Part shown: piece after piece, positions 1-7,471 of the stretch | Numbering within the stretch: the stretch's first letter is position 1 | How the letters are laid out: the number at the start of each line of letters is the position of its first letter | Source: JACDAN01 sp035535195 | GTDB taxonomy: Bacteria > Actinomycetota > Thermoleophilia > Gaiellales > Gaiellaceae | NCBI GenBank assembly: GCA_035535195.1 | Contig: DATLQK010000029.1 | Coordinates: forward strand, 8,340-72,339 | DNA: 64,000 nucleotides | Direction of reading: 5' to 3' | Position numbers and translations under genes: made by a program | The notes under the pieces: generated by a model | What the model saw: the letters and a program-made list of their open reading frames with translations, nothing else | Databases searched by the model: none | Told to the model about the DNA's origin: nothing

Positions 1-872
1 GGCAGCGCCTGCAGGCTGGTGAAGATGCTGTCGCGGCCGAACATCGTCATGAACCAGGGCAGCCCCGCTGCCGGCAGGCTCTTCCCGCCCCCGACGACGG
101 GCGGCGAGAAGCGCAGCGCGGCCAGGTCGACGAGGCTGCGGTGGTAGGTCGCGCGCAGCGAGTCGGACTCGGTCTCCAGCCGCGGCGCATCGGCGATCCA
201 GCGCTCGAGGCTTCGCTCCATGTTCGGCTGCGCGCGCCGTTCGCCCCGCTGGTACTTCGGCCGGCTGTAGGCGCCGCCGGCGCCGGCCGCCGTGACGACG
301 TCGAGGTCTGTCGTCCACGATCCCTGCGGCGCGATGGAGACGGCAAACGTGAGCCCATGCTCGTCGACCTTGGCGCGCGCCGAGGCCGAGATGACGGTCT
401 GGCGGACGTACGACTCGCGCTCGTAGCCGAGCAGCAGCTTGCGGCCGGAGACACGGGTCGAATACGAGCCCTTCTTCTGCAGCGCGTCCTTGACCTCAAA
501 CAGGTCGGCGAAGTCGCAGGCGGCGTCGATCCGGACCGTCAGCTCGACCGGCTCCTCGTCGTGGTTCAGGATCGTGAGCTCCTCGTGGAAGCCGTCGCCG
601 ACCGCCCGGCGTCGGATCACCGAGAGCTTCGAGTCCACGTAGACCGTGCCGGTTCCGGGGACGAGGAAGAACCGAGACTCGAAGTAGTTCAGGTCGTCGA
701 CCGAGAGCGGATTCAGCCGCTCGCCGTCCACGGTCAGGATCCACGTCGAGAGGAACCGGGTGTCGAAGGAGAAGAGGCCGGTCGGGTCGGTCAGCGAGGC
801 CTCGATGTCGCCGCGCGAGTCGCTGACGACGAAGGTGTTGCCGTCCAGGATCCTGACGAGGGCGCCGTTCAT
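1..872 (-). CDS. Glycogen debranching (amylo-alpha-1,6-glucosidase-like) protein, N-terminal part; cut by window edge
   Basis: Only the first 290 codons are present; the gene continues past base 1. The start is ATG at 872, sharing ATGA with the stop of the upstream SCP2 gene. The N-terminus runs MNGALVRILDGNTFVVSDSR, then a DPTGLFSFDTRFLSTW segment, as in the N-terminal domain of bacterial glycogen-debranching-type proteins (GDE_N). The visible part ends in LPWFMTMFGRDSIFTSLQAL, which resembles the beginning of the (alpha/alpha)6 catalytic domain, so the catalytic residues lie outside the window. The family cleaves alpha-1,6 branches of glycogen-like glucans in the cytoplasm; true substrate unknown. 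Confidence 0.85.
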   Translation of the reverse strand, partial: MNGALVRILDGNTFVVSDSRGDIEASLTDPTGLFSFDTRFLSTWILTVDGERLNPLSVDDLNYFESRFFLVPGTGTVYVDSKLSVIRRRAVGDGFHEELTILNHDEEPVELTVRIDAACDFADLFEVKDALQKKGSYSTRVSGRKLLLGYERESYVRQTVISASARAKVDEHGLTFAVSIAPQGSWTTDLDVVTAAGAGGAYSRPKYQRGERRAQPNMERSLERWIADAPRLETESDSLRATYHRSLVDLAALRFSPPVVGGGKSLPAAGLPWFMTMFGRDSIFTSLQAL

Positions 873-1204
873 GGCGACTTCGGCGCGGGGAACAGCCGCT
901 GGAAGAGCACCAGCAGCTGCCGGTTCCCCTCGATGCCCATCGCGCCCCGCAGCACGGCGGCGACCGCGTTCTCCTCGCCGGCGGCGATCCGGTCGAAGAG
1001 CGCCTGCTCGGCGCGGACCACGCAGTCGGCCTTCGCGTTGCGGTGTGAGACCGTGAGGTCTCCATGGTCGATCTCGACGAGCCAACGCGCCCTCCGGCCG
1101 TTGTCGATGAGGTCGAAGCGAAGCGACCCGGTCGCCTTCTCGAGCAGCGGCTCGTGGCCCCGCTCTTCGAGGCCCGCGAAGAACTCCGTGGTCGCATCCC
1201 GCAT
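869..1204 (-). CDS. SCP2 sterol-binding-domain protein
   Basis: A 111-residue cytosolic protein made of a single SCP2-like domain (FDLIDNGRRARWLVEIDHGD, then DCVVRAEQALFDRIAAGEENAVAAVLRGAMGIEGN, then LLVLFQRLFP). SCP2 domains form a hydrophobic pocket for lipids or acyl groups; actinobacterial stand-alone copies are common and mostly uncharacterised. Its stop overlaps the start of the debranching-type gene by 4 bases, so the two are probably cotranslated, although a functional link is not obvious. Another ATG at 1242 belongs to a different frame. Confidence 0.8.
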   Translation of the reverse strand: MRDATTEFFAGLEERGHEPLLEKATGSLRFDLIDNGRRARWLVEIDHGDLTVSHRNAKADCVVRAEQALFDRIAAGEENAVAAVLRGAMGIEGNRQLLVLFQRLFPAPKSP

Positions 1205-1355
1205 GGCGCCTCTCCATGGAACCGCCGCGCTCGCCGGGCCACATCACCCAGACCGCATGAAGCAGGCGCGGCGAGCTAGCCACGCGCGCGCCGCCGGTTC
1301 ACACTGTTCGGATGATGTCGAGGCCCGGGTGCAGCGGCGAACCTGTGTCCGAGTC

Positions 1356-2501
1356 GTGACCAGCGCCGACGTCACCGCGAGCGAGGCGCCCGCCACCAGG
1401 CGGTGGCGCTTGCTGCCGTTCGGCGATCCGTCGCGGCCGCGGCGGCTCGGGAAGACCATCGGCTGGCTCGTCGGCATCGCCGCGGCGATCGTCGTCCTGA
1501 ACCTGCTCGGCGTGGACATCCGCGGCTGGCTCGGCGACCTCTGGGACAACCTGAAGGAGATCTCGGTGCAGTACCTGGTCGCCGGCTGGGCGGTGCAGAC
1601 CGTCCAGATCACGCTGACCGCGCTCGCCTGGTACTACATCCTGCGGGCCGGCTTCCCGCACGCACCGCTCACGTACTTGCAGGTGCTCGCCGCGTACGCG
1701 GCGGGCGTGGCGATGAACGGCTTCCTGCCCGCGAACATCGGGACATTCGTGATGTTGCTGATGTTCGTGGCGATGATCGCCGGCGCGACCTTCACCGCCG
1801 TCCTCGGCAGCATGCTCGTCCAGAAGATCTTCTTCACCGCTGTCGGGACGCTCGTCTACATCTACCTCTTCCTCGCCGTCGCGGGCTCGCTCGAGCTGCA
1901 GCTGAACGTCCTGCACGACCACCCGCTGCTCGTGCCGTTGATGGTGCTCGGCGGCATAGTTCTGGTCGCACTGCTCGTGCGGATCTTCTGGCGCAAGTTC
2001 CAGGGTCTCTGGCACCAGGCCAAGCAGGGCGGCGCGATTCTCGCCCATCCGCGCGATTACTTCCTCAAGGTCTTCCTGCCCTCGCTCGGCGCCTGGCTCG
2101 CGAAGCTCGGCGTCGTCGCGATCTTCCTCGCGGCATACTCGATCCCGGTCACGTTCCACTCGATCATGTCCGTGATCGGCGGAAACTCCTTGGCCAACAC
2201 GGTCTCGGCCACCCCGGGCGGCGTGGGCGTGAACCAGGCGGTGAACACGATCTCGCTCGAGAAGTACACGAGCGCGGCGAACGCGACAGCCTACTCGCTC
2301 GGCCAGCAGCTCGCGATCACCGCCTTCAACGTCTGCTTCGCCGTCGTGCTCGTGGTCTGGGCGTTCGGCTGGACCGGCGGGAAGCTGCTTGTCGGTGACT
2401 CGTACGCCGGGGCGAAGGAGAAGGTCGCGGAGCAGAAGGAACAGCGCGCGGAGAAGAAGGCCGCGCGGCGCGACGCGGCACGGAGGGAGCTCCGCGGTTG
2501 A
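1356..2501 (+). CDS. LPG-synthase-type (UPF0104) multi-pass membrane protein
   Basis: A 381-residue polytopic membrane protein of the lysylphosphatidylglycerol synthase transmembrane family, without the aminoacyl-transferase domain of MprF. It shows a cytosolic N-terminus, about seven or eight hydrophobic segments from residue ~30, and the family signature near residue 290 (NSLANTVSATPGGVGVNQAV), where PGGxG is typical. The C-terminus is a charged, probably coiled tail rich in K, E and R. GTG 1356 is the latest start that leaves the first membrane segment intact; no clear ribosome site precedes it. The next gene starts inside its stop (TTGA), suggesting one transcript with the phosphodiesterase. 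Confidence 0.8.
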   Translation: MTSADVTASEAPATRRWRLLPFGDPSRPRRLGKTIGWLVGIAAAIVVLNLLGVDIRGWLGDLWDNLKEISVQYLVAGWAVQTVQITLTALAWYYILRAGFPHAPLTYLQVLAAYAAGVAMNGFLPANIGTFVMLLMFVAMIAGATFTAVLGSMLVQKIFFTAVGTLVYIYLFLAVAGSLELQLNVLHDHPLLVPLMVLGGIVLVALLVRIFWRKFQGLWHQAKQGGAILAHPRDYFLKVFLPSLGAWLAKLGVVAIFLAAYSIPVTFHSIMSVIGGNSLANTVSATPGGVGVNQAVNTISLEKYTSAANATAYSLGQQLAITAFNVCFAVVLVVWAFGWTGGKLLVGDSYAGAKEKVAEQKEQRAEKKAARRDAARRELRG

Positions 2502-4549
2502 GCACCTCCTACGGAGAGGCGGTCACCTGGGAGCCCGAGCGCCCCCGGTTCAGGCCGCTCCGCCTCTTCCTTGCCTGGCTCTCGACCGGCTTCGCGCTGT
2601 GGTTCGCGGCGCTGGTGCTGCCGGGGGTCTCCTCAGACCACTGGTACTCGGCACTCGCGATGGCGCTCGTGGTGGGCGTCCTGAACGCCATCCTCCCTCC
2701 GCTCGTGGCCGCTTTGCGGCTGCCGTTCATGCTGGCGCTCGGGTTCATCCTCGTCCTCATCCTGAACGCCTTCGTGATCCAGCTGGCGAGCGACCTGCTG
2801 GAGGGGGTCTACGAGGTGGACAACTTCGGGTGGGCTCTGCTGGCGGCGCTCGTCGCGTCCGCCGTGGGCCTCGTGCTGGAGGTCGTCTTGGGGACGGACG
2901 ACGAGAGCGCGTACTCCCTCCGCGTCGTCCAGCGGATCGCCAAGCGCCAAGGCGGCGCCGAGCAAACCGACACCCCCGGGATCATCTTCCTCGAGATCGA
3001 CGGGCTCGCCCTGCCGGTGCTGCGGCGCGCGATGCGGGACGGCAATGCGCCGACGATGGCGCGGTGGGTGGCCGAGGGGACGCACGGGCTCGCGGAGTGG
3101 GAGCCGGATCTGTCCTCGCAGACGGGCGCGAGCCAGGCGGGAATCCTCCTGGGCTCGAACGAGAACATCCCCGCCTTCCGGTGGGTCGAGAAGGAGACCG
3201 GGACGATGATGACCTGCTCGGCGCCCGCCGACTGCGCGCGGATCGAGCAGGAGCACGCAAGCGGCCAGGGATTGCTGATGGACGGCGGCTCCAGCCGCGG
3301 GAATCTGCTCTCCGGCGAGGCCGACGAGGTGATCCTGACCGTCAGCCGCCTGGATGAAGAAAAGCGGGGCAATCGCGGTTACCGGGCGTTTTTCGCCAAC
3401 GGCTTCAACGTCACGCGCTCCCTCGCCCTGTTCGGCTACGAGGTCGTCCTCGAGTGGGTCGCGGCCTCACGCGCGAAGCGCCGAGACGTGCAGCCGCGCG
3501 GGCACCGCGGCGGCCTCTATCCGTTCATGCGCGCCGCGATGTCCGTAGTCGTCCGCGACCTGATCGTCTACGGCGTCCTGACGGACATGATGCGCGGGCG
3601 CCCCGCCGTCTACGCGACCTTCTCGAGCTACGACGAGGTCGCGCACCACTCTGGGCTCGAGCGGGTGGACACGCTGGAGGCGCTCCGCAAGCTCGACGCG
3701 CAGTTCGGGCGTATCGACCGCGCCCGGCGGTACGCGCCCCGGCCGTACCACCTCGTCGTGCTCTCCGACCACGGCCAGACCCAGGGCGCGACCTTCAAAC
3801 AGCGGAACGGGTACGGACTGGACGACCTCGTCGAGCGCTCGCTCGAGCACGGGAAGGTGGCCGAGTTCGCGGGCGGCGACGAGCAGGGGGCGATGGTCGG
3901 ACATGCGATCGGCGAGGCCACCGGGAAGGCGGAGCAGCGGAAGCGCTCGAAGAACGACGTGTCGGACCAGCAGGTCGTCGTCCTCGGGTCGGGGAACCTC
4001 GGGCTCGTCTACTTGATGGAGGAGCCGCGCCGGCTGACGCTCGAGGAGATCGAGGAGCGCCACCCCCGGCTGATCCCGGCGCTACGGAGCCACCCTCACG
4101 TCGGCTGGCTGCTCGTGCGCTCCGAAACCGACGGCGCCGTCGTGCTCGGGGCGAACGGCGCGCATTATCTCGCCCAGAACCGGGTCGAGGGGGACTATCC
4201 GCTGGCGCACTTCTCGCCGACCGCGCCGCTCCATCTGCTCCGCACGGACGGCTTCCGGCACGTCGCGGACATCATGGTCGGGAGCTTCTACGACCCCGAG
4301 CTCGACGATGGCTGCGCCTTCGAGGAGCTGATCTCCTTCCACGGCGGCCTCGGCGGCCCCCAAACGCAGCCGTTCATCCTCCATCCGCACGAGCTTCCGC
4401 TCCCGGACGGCGACATCATCGGCGCCGCCAGCGTCCACTCGGTGCTCCGGAGCTGGCGGCAGCAACTTCAGGGCGGAGCGGCTCCCGCCGGAGCGGGAGC
4501 CGACCCTGCGCTCGAACCGGCGGTCAGCCGGCCAGCGCCTTCGCCTTGA
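2498..4549 (+). CDS. Holin_4_2-type membrane domain fused to an alkaline-phosphatase-superfamily phosphodiesterase
   Basis: A 683-residue protein of two parts. Residues ~20-130 carry four hydrophobic segments like the phage-holin 4 superfamily 2 domain (DUF360 type). Residues ~165 onward form a type I phosphodiesterase/nucleotide pyrophosphatase-like domain: FLEIDGLALPVL holds the first metal-binding Asp, SSQTGASQAG supplies the probable nucleophile Thr, and VVLSDHGQTQGATF gives the Asp-His pair. The catalytic domain is probably tethered to the membrane by the holin-like part. The start is TTG 2498, overlapping the previous stop by 4 bases, with GGAGGGAG 8 bases upstream. The substrate is unknown; a lipid-linked or nucleotide phosphodiester is plausible. 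Confidence 0.8.
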   Translation: MSTSYGEAVTWEPERPRFRPLRLFLAWLSTGFALWFAALVLPGVSSDHWYSALAMALVVGVLNAILPPLVAALRLPFMLALGFILVLILNAFVIQLASDLLEGVYEVDNFGWALLAALVASAVGLVLEVVLGTDDESAYSLRVVQRIAKRQGGAEQTDTPGIIFLEIDGLALPVLRRAMRDGNAPTMARWVAEGTHGLAEWEPDLSSQTGASQAGILLGSNENIPAFRWVEKETGTMMTCSAPADCARIEQEHASGQGLLMDGGSSRGNLLSGEADEVILTVSRLDEEKRGNRGYRAFFANGFNVTRSLALFGYEVVLEWVAASRAKRRDVQPRGHRGGLYPFMRAAMSVVVRDLIVYGVLTDMMRGRPAVYATFSSYDEVAHHSGLERVDTLEALRKLDAQFGRIDRARRYAPRPYHLVVLSDHGQTQGATFKQRNGYGLDDLVERSLEHGKVAEFAGGDEQGAMVGHAIGEATGKAEQRKRSKNDVSDQQVVVLGSGNLGLVYLMEEPRRLTLEEIEERHPRLIPALRSHPHVGWLLVRSETDGAVVLGANGAHYLAQNRVEGDYPLAHFSPTAPLHLLRTDGFRHVADIMVGSFYDPELDDGCAFEELISFHGGLGGPQTQPFILHPHELPLPDGDIIGAASVHSVLRSWRQQLQGGAAPAGAGADPALEPAVSRPAPSP

Positions 4550-4922
4550 GCGTGTCGAACTCGGCCTGCGAGATCGCCCCGCTCTCGAGCAGCTTCTGCG
4601 CCCGGTCGATCTCGGCCGCGGCGCCGCCGCTCGTCGCGACGGACTGGACGTAGTCGTCGAACTGGGACTGCGCGGCCTTCGTGCGCTCGGCGTTCCGCTC
4701 CGCCATGCCGTCGCCGTTGGCGAGCAGGTAGGCGAAGACGCCGAGGAACGGCAGGAAGATCACGAAGATCGTCCAGACCACCTTCTTGCCGCCGCCGATG
4801 TCGCGCCGACGGAAGAGGTCCGCGAAGACGGTGATCAGGAGCCAGAACCAGATCACCCACGCGAAGAAGATGATCATCGTCCAGAGGACGTCGAGGAAGG
4901 GATAGTCAGCAGCAGCGATCAC
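4524..4922 (-). CDS. PLDc_N-like membrane protein with C-terminal SHOCT domain
   Basis: A 132-residue protein with two transmembrane helices (residues ~12-35 and ~47-68) of the cardiolipin-synthase N-terminal (PLDc_N) type, a charged linker, and a C-terminal SHOCT motif (IDRAQKLLESGAISQAEFDTLKAKAL). SHOCT is a short oligomerisation-type domain; no catalysis is expected. GTG 4922 is chosen because AGGAGGAAAC lies just upstream and GTGA overlaps the kinase stop, making it the third gene of the regulator-kinase operon. It may sense or modulate membrane state for the kinase (inference). Its 3' end overlaps the convergent phosphodiesterase gene by 26 bases. Confidence 0.85.
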   Translation of the reverse strand: MIAAADYPFLDVLWTMIIFFAWVIWFWLLITVFADLFRRRDIGGGKKVVWTIFVIFLPFLGVFAYLLANGDGMAERNAERTKAAQSQFDDYVQSVATSGGAAAEIDRAQKLLESGAISQAEFDTLKAKALAG

Positions 4923-6307
4923 GTTTCCTCCTGGGGGGTCGTTGAGACCCGAGTGTCGAGGGGACGTCGGACTCCATCATCATTCGATCCGGGTGATTCG
5001 CCTCCTGTCGGGAGCGCGATCGTGACCGCGGCGCCCTCGATCCGCGCGGATCCACCGTGGGCGCGGGCGACGGCGTCGACGAGCGCGAGGCCGAGGCCGG
5101 CGCCGCCCCGGGCGCGCGCGTCGTCGCCGCGGGTGAAGCGGTCGAATGCCGTCGGAGCGAGCGACGGCGGGAACCCGCCGCCCTCGTCGCTGACGCTGAC
5201 CGCGACCGCGCCGTTCTCTCGGTGCGCGTCGAGCGTGACGGTGCCGGCTCCATAGCGGAGGGCGTTGTCGACCAGGTTCCCGAGCGCCTGCTCGAGCCGG
5301 AGGCGGTCGACGCTGGCCGTGACAGGCCGAGCAGCCACCACCGCCAGGTCGCGGTGACGCTCCGAGGCGCGGCGTGCGAACCGCGCGGCGACCGCTTCGA
5401 GCACCTCGCCGAGGACGGTCGGCTCGCGACGCAGGGCGAGCTTGCCCTCGTCCACCCGCGCGAGGACGAGCAGGTCCTCGGCCAGCTGCGAGAGGCGCTC
5501 GACCTCCTCGGCCGCGGAGTCGAGCGCGAGCCGCAGCTCCTCGGCCGTCCGCGGCTGCCGGCGCGCGAGCTCGAGCTCCGTCCGCAGCAGCGCGAGCGGC
5601 GTGCGCAGCTCGTGGCTCGCGTCGGCGACGAAACGGCGCTCGCGCTCGAGGCCCGCCTCCAGCCGCCCGAGCATCGCGTTCAGCGTCTCGCCGAGCCGCC
5701 GGATCTCGTCGCAAGCGTGGGGGAGGGGCAGGCGCTCGGCCGCCGTCTCCGTCGAGATCTCCTCCGCCCGCCGCCGCATTCGCTCCACGGGCCGCAGCAC
5801 GGCGCCGGCGAGCGCGTACCCCGCGAGCGTCGAGAGGATGAGGGCGATCGGCCCGCCGATCAGGAGCGCGATCAGGAGGTTGTGCAGCGACTCGTTGCGC
5901 TCTTCGAGCGAGGCGCCGACCACGATCGTCCTGCCGCCGCCGCCGGGTGCGACGAACAGGCGGTACGGGCTATTCGGGGCGCCAGCGACCTCCCGTTCGG
6001 GCACGAAGCGCGCGCGCCGGGCCGGCGCCGCGAGGGGGCGCCGGAGGCGGGCGGGCGAGGCGCTCAGGACGGCGCCGTCCGGCCCGAGGATCTGCGCGAT
6101 GTTCTTCTCTTCCTCTATGAGCGCAGGTCGGCCGCCCAGCCCGCCGGCCGGGACCGAGGCCGCCTGGGCGCGGAGGCTGCCGTCGAGTTGCTCGTCGAGC
6201 GAGCTGCGGACCTGGAGGTAGAGGAAGGTGCCGAGCGCGGCCAGCAGCAGCGCCATCGCGAGGGCGAAGGCGAGGCTGAGCCGGAGCCGAGTTGGGAGCC
6301 GGCTCAT
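4919..6307 (-). CDS. Sensor histidine kinase
   Basis: A 462-residue membrane sensor kinase. A first helix (residues ~8-28) and a second (~155-175) flank an extracytoplasmic sensor region of ~125 residues. A HAMP linker follows, then the dimerisation domain with the phospho-acceptor His in FVADASHELRTPLALLRTEL. The HATPase domain has the N box LVDNALRYG and G boxes DEGGGFP and GGAGLGLALV. All catalytic boxes are intact, so it should autophosphorylate and pass phosphate to the adjacent OmpR-type regulator. ATG 6307 overlaps the regulator stop (ATGA) and its own stop overlaps the SHOCT gene. The signal is unknown. Confidence 0.93.
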   Translation of the reverse strand: MSRLPTRLRLSLAFALAMALLLAALGTFLYLQVRSSLDEQLDGSLRAQAASVPAGGLGGRPALIEEEKNIAQILGPDGAVLSASPARLRRPLAAPARRARFVPEREVAGAPNSPYRLFVAPGGGGRTIVVGASLEERNESLHNLLIALLIGGPIALILSTLAGYALAGAVLRPVERMRRRAEEISTETAAERLPLPHACDEIRRLGETLNAMLGRLEAGLERERRFVADASHELRTPLALLRTELELARRQPRTAEELRLALDSAAEEVERLSQLAEDLLVLARVDEGKLALRREPTVLGEVLEAVAARFARRASERHRDLAVVAARPVTASVDRLRLEQALGNLVDNALRYGAGTVTLDAHRENGAVAVSVSDEGGGFPPSLAPTAFDRFTRGDDARARGGAGLGLALVDAVARAHGGSARIEGAAVTIALPTGGESPGSNDDGVRRPLDTRVSTTPQEET

Positions 6308-6981
6308 CCGCCGTCGCTCCTGAGCCGGTAGCCGAGCCCGCGGACGGTCTCGAGCGAGGCGCGCCCGAAGGGGCGGTCGATCTTCTCCCGCAGGTAGCGG
6401 ATGTAGACATCCACCACGTTCGAGCGCGGCTCGTAGGCGAAGTCCCAGGCGCGCTCGAGCAGTCGGTCGCGGGAGAGCACCTGGTCGGGACGCTCCATGA
6501 AGGTCTCGAGCAGGGCGAGCTCCTTCGCGGAGAGTTGGAGCTCCGCCGCGCCGCGCCAGGCCCGACGCGTCGCCGGGTCGAGTCGCAGGTCGGCCACCTC
6601 GATCACCGTCGGCCGCTCGACGGCGCCCCGGCGCGCGAGCGCCCGCAACCGCGCCAGCAGCTCGGCGAACGAGAACGGCTTCGGCAGGTAGTCGTCGGCG
6701 CCCGCGTCCAGGCCCGCGACACGGTCTTCGACGCCGTCCCGTGCCGTGAGCATCAGCACGGGCGACCACACGCCGTCCTCCCGCAGCCGGCGGCAGACCT
6801 CGAACCCGTTCAGCCCGGGGAGCATGAGGTCGAGGACGATCGCGTCGTACTCGACCGCCTGCGCCATCCAGACGGCGTCGTCCCCGATCCGCGCGACGTC
6901 GGCGGCGTGCCCTTCTTCCAGGAGGCCGCGTCGAATCAGTCCGGCCATCTTCGGGTCGTCCTCGACGACGAGCAGGCGCAT
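6304..6981 (-). CDS. OmpR/PhoB-family response regulator
   Basis: A 225-residue two-domain regulator. The receiver domain (MRLLVVEDDPKMA, with phospho-acceptor Asp in AIVLDLMLPGLNG and a Lys in DYLPKPFSF) is followed by a winged-helix DNA-binding domain ending in VVDVYIRYLREKID and TVRGLGYRL. ATG 6981 places the acidic pocket at residues 7-9 as usual; an in-frame ATG at 7044 would add 21 atypical residues and lies inside the upstream terminator stem. CACAAT stands 8 bases before the ATG and could be a leaderless -10. It is the first gene of the regulator-kinase-SHOCT operon. Confidence 0.93.
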   Translation of the reverse strand: MRLLVVEDDPKMAGLIRRGLLEEGHAADVARIGDDAVWMAQAVEYDAIVLDLMLPGLNGFEVCRRLREDGVWSPVLMLTARDGVEDRVAGLDAGADDYLPKPFSFAELLARLRALARRGAVERPTVIEVADLRLDPATRRAWRGAAELQLSAKELALLETFMERPDQVLSRDRLLERAWDFAYEPRSNVVDVYIRYLREKIDRPFGRASLETVRGLGYRLRSDGG

Positions 6982-7013
6982 TTCGTCCCATTGTGCGCGC
7001 TTCGATGAGAGAA

Positions 7014-7046
7014 AGATGAGCGGCCCCGCTACGGGGCCGCTCATCT
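7014..7046 (-). terminator. Perfect 15-bp hairpin terminator
   Basis: AGATGAGCGGCCCCG (7014-7028), a CTA loop, and its exact complement (7032-7046) form a 15-bp stem with a three-base loop. On the minus strand it follows the stop of the secreted repeat-protein gene within 3 bases and leads into TTTCTCTC, so it should end that transcript and insulate the regulator operon. The plus-strand side lacks a T run. Confidence 0.85.
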
Positions 7047-7048
7047 CG

Positions 7049-7459
7049 CTAGTGCTTCTTCTTGTGCTTCTTGACCTTGCAGGCGCCGTACTTGTCGCCG
7101 TGCTTCAGGTGCTTCTTGTCACGCTTGAAGCCACGCACCCTGATCGTGCGGTGCTTGCCGCTCTTCGCCTTGTGGTGGCAGAGCGTGAAGATCGCGCGGG
7201 GACAAGGGCCGAGGCCGTCGCCGTGCCTCAGGTGCGCCTTCACGGCGCGCCGCGAGACGCGGATCGTGTGGTAACGGCTCTTCCGCTTCGGGCCCGAGCG
7301 GTGGCAGATCGTCACCTTCTTGCCGTACTGCGCGGTCACCGCCTGCGTGCTCGCCGGCGAGACCGTCGCGCCGAACGACGCAAAGGCGATCACCGCGAGC
7401 ACGGCGACGAACGAGAGCACGGCCAGTTGCGCGGCCCGTTTTGTCGTCACGTGTCTCAT
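7049..7459 (-). CDS. Secreted, strongly basic protein with two CH...HLxHGD repeats
   Basis: A 136-residue protein with a signal peptide or anchor (hydrophobic residues ~10-30) and a mature part very rich in Lys, Arg and His. Two repeats are visible: VTICHRSGPKRKSRYHTIRVS...AVKAHLRHGDGLGPC and FTLCHHKAKSGKHRTIRVRG...KKHLKHGDKYGAC. This Cys-His...HxxHGDxxGxC unit occurs in many secreted bacterial proteins of unknown role; the paired Cys and His suggest disulfides or metal binding. The C-terminus is a KKHKKKH tail. TAGCCC lies 6 bases before the ATG and overlaps the ligase-like gene's TAG stop, so the gene may have its own leaderless promoter. Confidence 0.75.
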   Translation of the reverse strand: MRHVTTKRAAQLAVLSFVAVLAVIAFASFGATVSPASTQAVTAQYGKKVTICHRSGPKRKSRYHTIRVSRRAVKAHLRHGDGLGPCPRAIFTLCHHKAKSGKHRTIRVRGFKRDKKHLKHGDKYGACKVKKHKKKH

Positions 7460-7465
7460 GTGCGG

Positions 7466-7471
7466 GGGCTA
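7466..7471 (-). promoter_or_regulatory. Putative -10 box overlapping an upstream stop codon
   Basis: TAGCCC read on the minus strand at 7471-7466 includes the TAG stop of the O-antigen-ligase-like gene and ends 6 bases before the ATG of the secreted repeat protein. The geometry fits a leaderless promoter. No good -35 was identified, so confidence is moderate. Confidence 0.4.

Noticed and set aside
141..1355. Long open frame upstream of the LPG-synthase-type gene
   Set aside because: It is the antisense of the debranching and SCP2 genes, rich in Arg and Pro; open only because of high GC content.
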